Shown piece after piece: positions 54,295 through 61,276 of a stretch of 64,000 bases of DNA. The notes under the pieces were generated by a model. It did no database searches, was not told where the DNA came from, and saw only the letters and a list, made by a program, of their open reading frames with translations. The translations under genes were made by a program, and so were the position numbers. This DNA is from an uncultured Paracoccaceae bacterium. Lineage in GTDB: Bacteria > Pseudomonadota > Alphaproteobacteria > Rhodobacterales > Rhodobacteraceae. The stretch lies in NCBI GenBank assembly GCA_947499715.1, contig CANMPL010000001.1:496001-560000 (forward strand), written 5' to 3'. Every line of letters begins with the position of its first letter. The first letter of the stretch is position 1.

Positions 54295-55758
54295 CTAGAT
54301 CCCCCGCTCTGCCAGAAACACGATCAGCACGACAATTGCGCCCGTCGCGAGGCTGATCTTGTCCTTGACCGCAAAGACAATCGGGTCGTCATCCATCTGT
54401 CCGCGATGGGTCAAAATCGCGACCCGGCTAAGCCAATAAAGCAGGATCGGACAGATCAGCCACAGGATCTCTGGCGTGGCATAAAGATCCACGACCGCAG
54501 GGCTGTATAGATAAAGTGCAAAGACCAAAACCGCAGCCTGTCCGGCGCTGATCGCGATCATCTGAATGACGGAAACGTCGTTGATCCCATAACCCCGGCC
54601 GGGCGGGCTTTCGTCGCTTCGCTTGGCCTGATCCACCAGTTCGGCCTGCCGTTTGATGCTGGCCAAAGAGTAGAACAGAAAGATCGAAAAGGCCAAAAGC
54701 CACGGCGATGGCATGATCTCTGTTGCCGCCCCGCCTGCGACAATCCGCAAGGTATAAAGCCCCGCCAGCGTGATGACATCGACGATCATTTTGCGTTTCA
54801 GAACAAAGGAATAGGCCGCCGTAACGGCAAAATAGAACGCCAGTACCGCCAGAAACATCGGCGGCATTATCAAGAGCGACAGGATCAGGCTGCCACCAAT
54901 CAGGCCAAGCCCCAGCAGCGCGCCATCCCGGATCGGGATCCGTCCGGCAGCAAAGGGCCGCATACGCTTGCGCGGGTGAACCCGGTCAGATGGTAAATCG
55001 ACCAGATCGTTGAAAATATAGACACTGGAGGCTGTCATGCTGAACAGCACAAAGGCCATCACAGCATAAAACGCCATCGTGAAATCATGGGCGGCAAGCA
55101 TGGGCAAAAATACCAGCACGTTCTTGACCCATTGATGTGGGCGCAACGCCTTAAGGTATGATTTCCAAAGCGGCGGCGTTTCGGTCGCAACCGGCGTCAA
55201 AGTGACGCCTGCAGCGCGCGCCTTGGCGATCAGTTGTGCGGATGGATCAACTGCGAATGCCGTATGTGCAGCCCGCCAAACGGGGATATCCGTGGCGCTG
55301 TCGCCGATGTAATCAAACCCCTTTTCGCCGTAGCGGGCTGTCAGAAATGCAGCCTTGTTTGCGCCATTCAGGTTGCTGCCGTCAGTCGCGTCGCTGCCGG
55401 TGCCAAAGGCCTCGTCGATCTGTGGCAATTGGTCGGCCACCGCGCTGACCTGCCGATGGTCAGAGGCGGACGCCAGCACGACAGTGCGGCCTGCGGCCTT
55501 GGCCTCTGCGATCATCGCATCAACGTCCGGGTTCAGCGGCAGGCGATCTGCGCCCAGCGTCATGCGGTCGGCGACATAGGATTTCAGCGGCACCTTGCCA
55601 CGACGCACCGCACTGACCGCGCCAAAAAGTGCGGCGGGGTTTTGGGCGCTAAGCCGCAAAAGCGCCTCGTGCAGCGTATCGGTGCGCGACAGCGTTTCAT
55701 CCAGATCGACAACAAGGGCACGGGCCGCGTTGTTTTGCAAAGATGTGTTGTGTTCCAA
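54295..55758 (-). CDS. HAD phosphatase-UbiA prenyl-phosphate phosphoribosyltransferase-like fusion
   Basis: The 487-residue fusion has an N-terminal HAD phosphatase (DLDET at residues 18-22, later a Ser motif in VLASASDHRQ and the acidic GDSATD near 151-156). A UbiA membrane domain begins at about 205 (KALRPHQWVKNVLVFLP). The UbiA motif YIFNDLVDLPSDRVHP with KRMRPFAAGRI at about 247-270 is like that of decaprenyl-phosphate phosphoribose synthase Rv3806c and NoeC. The HAD part could remove the 5-phosphate. The apparent start is TTG. It heads the three-gene module. Confidence 0.9.
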   Translation of the reverse strand: MEHNTSLQNNAARALVVDLDETLSRTDTLHEALLRLSAQNPAALFGAVSAVRRGKVPLKSYVADRMTLGADRLPLNPDVDAMIAEAKAAGRTVVLASASDHRQVSAVADQLPQIDEAFGTGSDATDGSNLNGANKAAFLTARYGEKGFDYIGDSATDIPVWRAAHTAFAVDPSAQLIAKARAAGVTLTPVATETPPLWKSYLKALRPHQWVKNVLVFLPMLAAHDFTMAFYAVMAFVLFSMTASSVYIFNDLVDLPSDRVHPRKRMRPFAAGRIPIRDGALLGLGLIGGSLILSLLIMPPMFLAVLAFYFAVTAAYSFVLKRKMIVDVITLAGLYTLRIVAGGAATEIMPSPWLLAFSIFLFYSLASIKRQAELVDQAKRSDESPPGRGYGINDVSVIQMIAISAGQAAVLVFALYLYSPAVVDLYATPEILWLICPILLYWLSRVAILTHRGQMDDDPIVFAVKDKISLATGAIVVLIVFLAERGI

Positions 55759-55949
55759 AGGACCGGACCCACCGTAAATGACAAAGAATAACGTGCTCGT
55801 ATCAGCGCGTGGATGCCTCCAAACGCTTCAAAAAACAACCTTTTTGCCGGTTCAAAGCGTTTCGCGCCGACAAGTGTTGCCGCGTTTGGATAGCGCGTCA
55901 CCGCGGCCAAAGTATGAACGCGGCGGGGCCAAATCGGGGTTAATGCGGC
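55759..55949. other. Gene-free part of the 557-base gap upstream of the HAD-UbiA gene
   Basis: The gap between the HAD-UbiA gene and the YhhQ/VUT gene holds, in order, this stretch, repeat array copy 2, the small RNA/sORF terminator and the sORF. In this part I see no convincing gene or hairpin. It presumably contains the promoter and leader of the three-gene module. Confidence 0.5.
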
Positions 55950-56017
55950 TTCAGACATTCGGCGGCATGGTTTGTGTATGGGGTGTGCATGGTATGTGTA
56001 TGGTTTCTGCATTGCCG
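55950..56017. repeat. 11-bp repeat array, copy 2
   Basis: A block TTCAGACATTCGG leads, with the same 10-base offset as in copy 1, into five 11-base units (55960-56014) such as TTTGTGTATGG, GGTGTGCATGG and TATGTGTATGG. It ends with GCC as in copy 1. The period of 11 is not a multiple of three, so it is not coding. The two copies bracket the module 52724-55758 in direct orientation. Confidence 0.7.
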
Positions 56018-56071
56018 ATTTTGGCCGGACGGGGCGTTAAGAAATCGGCGCGGTTTGCCGGGTCGGGACGC

Positions 56072-56105
56072 AAAAAGGGCCACCCCGGCGATGGGATGGC
56101 CCTTT
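56072..56105 (-). terminator. Strong rho-independent terminator reading minus strand
   Basis: AAAGGGCCA pairs with TGGCCCTTT (56074-56082 with 56097-56105), extended inward by CCC/GGG. On the minus strand it is followed by TTTTT. It lies 67 bases past the stop of the 18-codon ORF and could end the sORF transcript and the upstream transporter transcript. Confidence 0.75.
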
Positions 56106-56171
56106 CCTGAAAGTTGCGGAGGTGGGTCGGTTAGGATCTCCACCTTGTGGTTTTCTCAGCTAGGGGCTGCC

Positions 56172-56228
56172 CTAGTTGTGACCCCCACAAGTTGTCCCGA
56201 CTGCCTTCTCCAATACTTCATGATGCAC
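56172..56228 (-). CDS. Candidate 18-codon small ORF with extended Shine-Dalgarno
   Basis: GTG start at 56228 gives MHHEVLEKAVGTTCGGHN. The 14 bases GAAAGGAGGTGATC (56244-56231) upstream are the full complement of the 16S rRNA 3' end, with AGGAGG 7 bases from the GTG. The 3' part of the ORF overlaps a folded region: CTTGTGG pairs with CCACAAG around an inner CTAGGG/CCCTAG hairpin that contains the TAG stop. A strong terminator follows at 56105. A TTGACA hexamer lies at 56291-56286 on this strand, with a poor -10. Protein or leader-peptide role is a hypothesis. Confidence 0.45.
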   Translation of the reverse strand: MHHEVLEKAVGTTCGGHN

Positions 56229-56315
56229 TGGATCACCTCCTTTCAAATGTTTCGCCTAAGCTCAGCTTTGCACAGATTTGGTATATGTCAAATTAATTTC
56301 CACACATTTTTGTGC

Positions 56316-56942
56316 TTAGGCCGCGCGGGGTAGCATCCGCCCAACAATCAGGCGGAACGGCACCAGCGCCAGCAGCGCAATGGTTAATTTCACGCCCCAA
56401 TCCGCGACAGCAAGGCTGACCCAAAGTGGCACCAGTGGACCACCGTTCAAGAACGGCACCGGATCTTGTGCCCAGATGATCTGATCTGCGGCGGCAATGC
56501 TTAACGCGTTAAAGGCGGCAGAGAAGGCGATGGAGAAGAAGATAAAGGTATCCACGGTCGAGCTGACCAGCGTGGATCCCAGCGGTGCTTTCCACCATGA
56601 CCCCTGACGCAGCCGGTTAAACACTGCGATATCAAGAAGTTGCGCGATCAGGAACGCCGTGGCAGAGGCGATTGCCACCCGGATCGGCACAGCGGGCCCG
56701 AATTCCAGCATGATCTGGCTACCGATCAGCGAACAGATAATCCCCACGCAAAGCCCTGAAAACACGACCTTTCTTGCCTCTGACGCGCCATAAACACGGT
56801 TCATGATATCCGTCACCAGAAAGGCCAGCGGATAGGTAAAGGCCCCCCAGGTCAGCAACCCATCAAGTATTAGAAATTGCACAAGAATATTAGAGGCGAC
56901 CACGATAATGGCCATGGCGATGACGCCGGGAAGAATACGCAT
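56316..56942 (-). CDS. Queuosine-precursor transporter YhhQ/VUT family
   Basis: The 208-residue membrane protein (start MRILPGVIAMAI; a TTG seven codons earlier is an alternative) has about six helices. It matches the VUT/YhhQ family of vitamin and queuosine-precursor transporters, with AFTYPLAFLVTDIMNRVYGA and LGSTLVSSTVDTFIFFSIAF. It has no queuosine-pathway neighbours here. The candidate sORF begins 88 bases past its stop. Confidence 0.9.
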   Translation of the reverse strand: MRILPGVIAMAIIVVASNILVQFLILDGLLTWGAFTYPLAFLVTDIMNRVYGASEARKVVFSGLCVGIICSLIGSQIMLEFGPAVPIRVAIASATAFLIAQLLDIAVFNRLRQGSWWKAPLGSTLVSSTVDTFIFFSIAFSAAFNALSIAAADQIIWAQDPVPFLNGGPLVPLWVSLAVADWGVKLTIALLALVPFRLIVGRMLPRAA

Positions 56943-57005
56943 TTTGATGTTCCGTTTTGACAAGGGTGCGGCACTTGGCCCCCGACCATTCAGGGACGGC
57001 GCGGT

Positions 57006-57878
57006 CTACCCCTTTGGCGCGTCACGGTCAATCCGGTATTCGATCACTTCGGTTTGCTGGAAGAACTGGAAATTGTCGTCTGATATCAACGTCATAGTCA
57101 GCCCGCCATCGGGGTCACGCCAGACGCTGATGCCTTCCAGATTGTCGTGCGTGGCATTGGCGGTTTGCAGCAGGACCTCTTCGGCATTGCCAGTCAGGTC
57201 AAAGCGCCTGATCCGGCTGCGAAACCCGATGCCGGTGAAGTCACGCTCGAGCAGATACAACATGTTGTCAGGCCCGATATCGGCCCCGACAATCAGGAAG
57301 GCACCGCGCCGCGGGATCTTGAATGGGACGTCCCAAGCGCCTGATTTATAACGGTAAACCGGAAATGGGCGGTTCGCGCGGCCAGAGCGTTCGGGCATCG
57401 CGTAAAGCGCCCCATCAGATCCGATCGCGAGGCTTTCAAGCGAGGCATTTGACGCCAGGGCCTCAAACGCGGGTTGGGTGAATTCCTGCAGGGGCGGGGC
57501 GGTGATATCGCGATAGGATGCGACCCTGTGTTCGGCCTCGAATGCCACATAGATCAGCCCGTCAGCGCCAATCGCCAGCCCCTCGGAATCGCTGGTTTCC
57601 ATCCTGACGCGCCGCCCGTCCGGCTGACGCAGCCTTTCGCGGACCTCGATTGGCATGGCGACGATCTTGCCGTTCTCGCGGATGATCGGGCCGCTGCGGA
57701 TGAACCCTTTGTCGTTCAGCGCGACGTAACGGGTGCCGCCCTCCAGCACCTCAATCCCGGACAGCCCGCCAAAGCCCTGGTCGCCGCCGTTCCAGTCGAA
57801 CTGACTGGTCAGGGTCACCGCCTTGGGCAAGGGCGCACAGCCCGCAAGCAGGGCAAGAACCGGCCAGATCAGGCGCAT
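57006..57878 (-). CDS. Phytase-like/esterase-like beta-propeller lipoprotein
   Basis: The 290-residue protein has a lipoprotein signal ([10 protein letters not shown], Cys near residue 14). The body is beta-rich and resembles the esterase-like activity of phytase family, with [39 protein letters not shown] and [19 protein letters not shown]. It is exported to the outer membrane or periplasm. Substrate is unknown. It follows the mepA-like gene by 1 base. Confidence 0.85.
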   Translation of the reverse strand: MRLIWPVLALLAGCAPLPKAVTLTSQFDWNGGDQGFGGLSGIEVLEGGTRYVALNDKGFIRSGPIIRENGKIVAMPIEVRERLRQPDGRRVRMETSDSEGLAIGADGLIYVAFEAEHRVASYRDITAPPLQEFTQPAFEALASNASLESLAIGSDGALYAMPERSGRANRPFPVYRYKSGAWDVPFKIPRRGAFLIVGADIGPDNMLYLLERDFTGIGFRSRIRRFDLTGNAEEVLLQTANATHDNLEGISVWRDPDGGLTMTLISDDNFQFFQQTEVIEYRIDRDAPKG

Positions 57879-57879
57879 A

Positions 57880-58788
57880 TCAGTTGGCGTTCAGGATGGT
57901 TGTGCACTGCGCAGGCAGGCGGGCCATCGTGATCTCGCGCCGGGGTGCTGCCGGTGTCGCGTTGGGATCGGGCGGCGGTGGGTTCAGGATATTGTTCACC
58001 CAGGTTTGCGCATCCGCACATCCGTCACCGGGCGGCGGCGGGGCCTGATCGACGCAATTGCGGTCGCCTGCGGGACACTTCAGCCGCACATGGAAATGAT
58101 AGTGATGCCCCCACCAAGGCCGGATCTTGTTCAGCCAACTGCGGTCGCCGGTGGCGGAATTACACATCGCCACCTTGGCGCCGGGAAAGACGAAAATCCG
58201 CGCCACGCGCGGGTCAGAGGCGGCGGCCTTCATGATCGCCTCGTGCTGGGGGGTCCAACTGCTGTTGGTATAGGCCCCTGCCGCGCGACGCATGGAGATT
58301 GACGAAATGCTTTCGCGTTCGGCTTCTGTCAGGTTGAGCCGCTTGGGCGGCAGCATCCAGACGTCGATATCAAGCCCCGACTGGTGACTGCGGTGCCCGG
58401 TCAGCATTGGCCCGCCGCGCGGCTGGCTCATGTCGCCGACATAAAGCCCTTCCCAACCCGGCTGGGTGGCGGCAAAGCGGCTAAGTTCTTGCACGTAATC
58501 CACCGTAATCGGCTGCGCCCAGTTGCGGTTGCGCGACAGGCGCATCGCCTGCCATGTCGGGCCGGTTTCGGGCAGTTGAACCGCCCCGGCCTGACAGCCC
58601 AAGGCATAGCCACCCACCGCATCAGGCGCCTGAGCAGAGGCGACGCGGGCCGCCCCAAACAACTGTTTGGCAATGCGCGTGTCATTGGTGTTCTGCGTCG
58701 AAACCGTCGCCGTCGGCGTGCTGGCGGTTTCGGTCTGGCACCCGGTCAGGGCGGCGACTGCTACGATGACTGCTAAGAAACGGACCAT
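57880..58788 (-). CDS. mepA: Penicillin-insensitive murein endopeptidase MepA-like
   Basis: MepA cleaves D-Ala-meso-DAP cross-links in peptidoglycan using zinc. The start [17 protein letters not shown] gives 302 residues with a lipobox (LTGC). Zinc-site motifs are [13 protein letters not shown] and [12 protein letters not shown] Pro-rich stretch near the C-terminus ([10 protein letters not shown]) precedes a short conserved end. The start overlaps the MFS gene by 16 bases. Confidence 0.92.
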   Translation of the reverse strand: MVRFLAVIVAVAALTGCQTETASTPTATVSTQNTNDTRIAKQLFGAARVASAQAPDAVGGYALGCQAGAVQLPETGPTWQAMRLSRNRNWAQPITVDYVQELSRFAATQPGWEGLYVGDMSQPRGGPMLTGHRSHQSGLDIDVWMLPPKRLNLTEAERESISSISMRRAAGAYTNSSWTPQHEAIMKAAASDPRVARIFVFPGAKVAMCNSATGDRSWLNKIRPWWGHHYHFHVRLKCPAGDRNCVDQAPPPPGDGCADAQTWVNNILNPPPPDPNATPAAPRREITMARLPAQCTTILNAN

Positions 58789-60152
58789 TCTGCGCGATCT
58801 CCATCTTTGTTGACCCATCTTAGCAAGAACAGGCCCAAAAGGAAGAGCAGGATCACCGGCAAAAAGCCCAATTGCACGTTTCCGGTCACGGCGGTGAAAA
58901 CGCCGATCAGGAAGGGTGCCAGAAACGCGGTCGCCTTGCCTGATAGGGCAAAGAGGCCGAAAGCTTCGGTCGGGCGTTCGGGGTTGGTATGGCGCACCAT
59001 CATCGACCGGGACGCGGCATAAAGCGCACCGCCCGCGCCACCGATGATCGACCCGCAGACAAAGAAGATGATGTCGGGCAGCGACGACCCCTCTGGTAGC
59101 GGAATACCGAACAATTGGGCCCGCGACATACCGACGATAAAGGAACTGACGATCAACAGCATGATGATGCAGAAGATGATGACAGGCTTGGGGCCAAGCC
59201 GCGCGTCAAACCGGCCACCGACATAGGTAAAGACGGCCGCCGTAATCACGCTGATGATGCCAAAGGGGCCAAGCTGGGCAATGCCCCAGTCCAGCACCAG
59301 CGTCGCATAGACGCCGCCAAAGGCATAAAGCGCGTTCAGCCCGTCGCGATAGAACATCGACGCCAACAGAAACGTGCCAGTGCTTTTGCGTTTGAACACC
59401 GATTTGATTGTGGCCGCCAGATCGCCAAACACCTTGCCGATGCTGGGGCGCGCGCCTGCATCTTCGGGGTCATCCTTGACCCATAGAAAGAACGGCAGAA
59501 TGAACAGCGCATACCAGATCGCCATGAATGGCCCGACGGCGCGGGTGCCCTCGCGTGTGTCTGGATCAAGGCCAAAGAGCGGCGCTAAGCCTGCGATGGT
59601 TTTCCCTGAATCCCCGCTTTCGGCGAAAAAGATCAGCATGATGATCAGCGACACCAAGCCACCCCAATAGCCAAAAGACGCGCCAGATCCTGAAATGCGC
59701 CCGACCTCTTCTTCGGTGCCAAGTGACGGCAAATAGGCGTTGATAAAGTTCAGCGCGGATTCGGCGGCGATAAAGCCGACATAGAACAAGATCAAAAAGA
59801 AGATCAGCGAAGAGGTGTTGGGCTCCATATACCAAAGCGACCAAGCGCCGCCGATATAAAGGATCGAAAACAACGCGATCCAAGGGCGTTTGCGGCCCGT
59901 GCTGTCGGCGAATGCACCCAAGAGCGGGGCGGTCAAAGCGATGAAAAGGCCTGCAACGGTCTGGCCAAAGGCCCATGTGCTTTGGGATTGGGCGCGGGCG
60001 GCTTCGTCATCCAGCCCGGTGCCAAGAAAGTAATTTGTGGCGACCAGCGCAAAGTAGGGGCCAAAGATAAACGTCAGGCCAAGGGTGTAATAAGGCTGGC
60101 TTGCCCAATCGAATAACATCCACCCCCAGATGCGTTTCTTGTTGACTGCCAT
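58773..60152 (-). CDS. MFS transporter, UMF1/Atg22-like
   Basis: Starting at MAVNKKRIWGWMLFDWASQP the protein has 459 residues and about twelve helices. The opening WGWMLFDWASQPYYTLGLTF is diagnostic of the UMF1/Atg22 branch, members of which move amino acids or related solutes. Conserved charged loops such as FADSTGRKRPW are present. It lies upstream of mepA-like and phytase-like genes on the same strand. Confidence 0.9.
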   Translation of the reverse strand: MAVNKKRIWGWMLFDWASQPYYTLGLTFIFGPYFALVATNYFLGTGLDDEAARAQSQSTWAFGQTVAGLFIALTAPLLGAFADSTGRKRPWIALFSILYIGGAWSLWYMEPNTSSLIFFLILFYVGFIAAESALNFINAYLPSLGTEEEVGRISGSGASFGYWGGLVSLIIMLIFFAESGDSGKTIAGLAPLFGLDPDTREGTRAVGPFMAIWYALFILPFFLWVKDDPEDAGARPSIGKVFGDLAATIKSVFKRKSTGTFLLASMFYRDGLNALYAFGGVYATLVLDWGIAQLGPFGIISVITAAVFTYVGGRFDARLGPKPVIIFCIIMLLIVSSFIVGMSRAQLFGIPLPEGSSLPDIIFFVCGSIIGGAGGALYAASRSMMVRHTNPERPTEAFGLFALSGKATAFLAPFLIGVFTAVTGNVQLGFLPVILLFLLGLFLLRWVNKDGDRAEWSVS

Positions 60153-60218
60153 GTGCCTCTTCCCCGTCTTGTTGCAGGGATAAGAGCCTGATGGCAGGCC
60201 ATGATGCAAGGATTGGTT

Positions 60219-60770
60219 TTAGGCGGCCGCGGCTTTGGCAGGAATCTCTGGCGGCCAGGGGCGGGTGGCATCGGCGTCGATCCAGTTTTGCACCCATGTG
60301 GGCAGGGTCGGGCGCTCGCCCTCGAACCCCATGGAGCGGAAAACAGTGCCAGGGCGCACGATGCCGTTCTTGTCCGTCACGGCAGAGCGGAACAGCGCCT
60401 GCACCGCGCATTCGTCCCCGATCCAGATGGAATGGTCGAGGTAGAAGAACTTATCATCCCAGCCGACACAGCGGTGCACGGCCTTGAATTTGACAAAGGT
60501 GCGGATGCGCTTGCGATAACGCACAGAACTGCCCGCCATCGTGATGCCCCATCCGTTCTTGCGCACAGCACCCAAAAGCCCGACACGCTGCGCCAGCACA
60601 GAGCGGCCGAAATCCAGCACGGTCATGATGCGGCCGTTGTTCATTTCAAGGAAGATATCAATGTCCTGCGGCCAGCAGCGGTGCCATGTTTCATGCGCCC
60701 CCAAGACCGGCAAAGCGGGGGCATTGCGGCTGATGATCAGTTCTTTTGCGGCGCGGATAAAGGGGTACAT
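60219..60770 (-). CDS. Hot-dog-fold acyl-CoA thioesterase-like protein
   Basis: The 183-residue protein shows the 4HBT-type pattern with a long central helix, ETWHRCWPQDIDIFLEMNNG (Asp in the usual acyl-thioesterase place), and later beta strands ending TVFRSMGFEGERPTLPTW. THEM6-like and hydroxybenzoyl-CoA thioesterase proteins are alike. A perfect 20-bp palindrome lies 26 bases upstream of the start. Substrate is unknown. Confidence 0.85.
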   Translation of the reverse strand: MYPFIRAAKELIISRNAPALPVLGAHETWHRCWPQDIDIFLEMNNGRIMTVLDFGRSVLAQRVGLLGAVRKNGWGITMAGSSVRYRKRIRTFVKFKAVHRCVGWDDKFFYLDHSIWIGDECAVQALFRSAVTDKNGIVRPGTVFRSMGFEGERPTLPTWVQNWIDADATRPWPPEIPAKAAAA

Positions 60771-60795
60771 CGGGCTCTCCTAATCGCACAGTTAG

Positions 60796-60815
60796 TGACG
60801 TTGACGTCAACGTCA
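60796..60815. promoter_or_regulatory. Perfect 20-bp palindrome upstream of the thioesterase gene
   Basis: TGACGTTGACGTCAACGTCA reads identically on both strands and holds an inner GTTGACGTCAAC. It lies between the divergent thioesterase (start 60770) and yggT (start 60900), in the operator position of the former. It resembles binding sites of MerR-type (LiuR-like) regulators of acyl-CoA genes. Confidence 0.6.
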
Positions 60816-60899
60816 ACTTTGACCTAACGGCAACCGTATCTTGCAAGGTGGCGGAGGATTGCTTACCTGCTTTTGCGTGGATCAAGGAAAGGCCCAACC

Positions 60900-61166
60900 A
60901 TGAATGATATCGTCCAGATCGCGCTGCTTCTGATCTCTGTTGCGCGGACGTTTATTTTTATCCACTTCATCATGAGTTGGCTGATCAGCTTTAACGTGCT
61001 GAACCTGCAGCAGCCCATTGTGGCGCAGATCTGGTACGGTTTGCAGCGGCTGTTAGAGCCGATTTACCGCCCCATTCGCAGTGTTTTGCCCGATATGGGC
61101 GGGATTGATCTGTCGCCGATTGTCGCGCTGATCGGGCTGGAAATTCTCCGCATCCTGATCATCTGA
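60900..61166 (+). CDS. YggT-family membrane protein
   Basis: The ATG at 60900, after AAGGAAAGG, gives 88 residues. The two hydrophobic segments and the segment LQRLLEPIYRPIRSVLPDMG with GIDLSPIVALIGLEILRI are typical of YggT proteins, small inner-membrane proteins of unsettled role (osmotic tolerance, cell-division links). It is upstream of fdhF but separated by 110 bases. Confidence 0.92.
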   Translation: MNDIVQIALLLISVARTFIFIHFIMSWLISFNVLNLQQPIVAQIWYGLQRLLEPIYRPIRSVLPDMGGIDLSPIVALIGLEILRILII

Positions 61167-61252
61167 CGCCTATCGGAAACAGGTCATGGCGCAAATGCTG
61201 GCCTGCGCGTCGCGGATGGGCTTCTGACAAGGCACGAAGAATGATGTAAACG

Positions 61253-61276
61253 CGGGTAACGCGCAGGAGTTACCCG
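61253..61276 (+). promoter_or_regulatory. Hairpin with the fdhF ribosome binding site in its loop
   Basis: CGGGTAAC (61253-61260) pairs perfectly over 8 bp with GTTACCCG (61269-61276), the last base directly before the ATG. The loop GCGCAGGA holds the AGGAG Shine-Dalgarno, its final G being the first base of the stem. Such a layout could restrict ribosome access and allow regulation of translation. Confidence 0.6.

Noticed and set aside
55584..56012. 142-codon minus-strand frame beginning in the repeat array
   Set aside because: It overlaps the HAD-UbiA start in another frame and begins in the 11-bp repeats. It has no motif.
55778..56110. 110-codon plus-strand frame
   Set aside because: It runs through the 11-bp repeat array and the terminator, has no ribosome binding site and no recognisable domain.
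56228..56244. Possible fragment of a 16S rRNA gene on the plus strand
   Set aside because: The match to the 16S 3' end stops at 17 bases and nothing before it resembles helix 45. A ribosome-binding-site explanation on the minus strand fits better.
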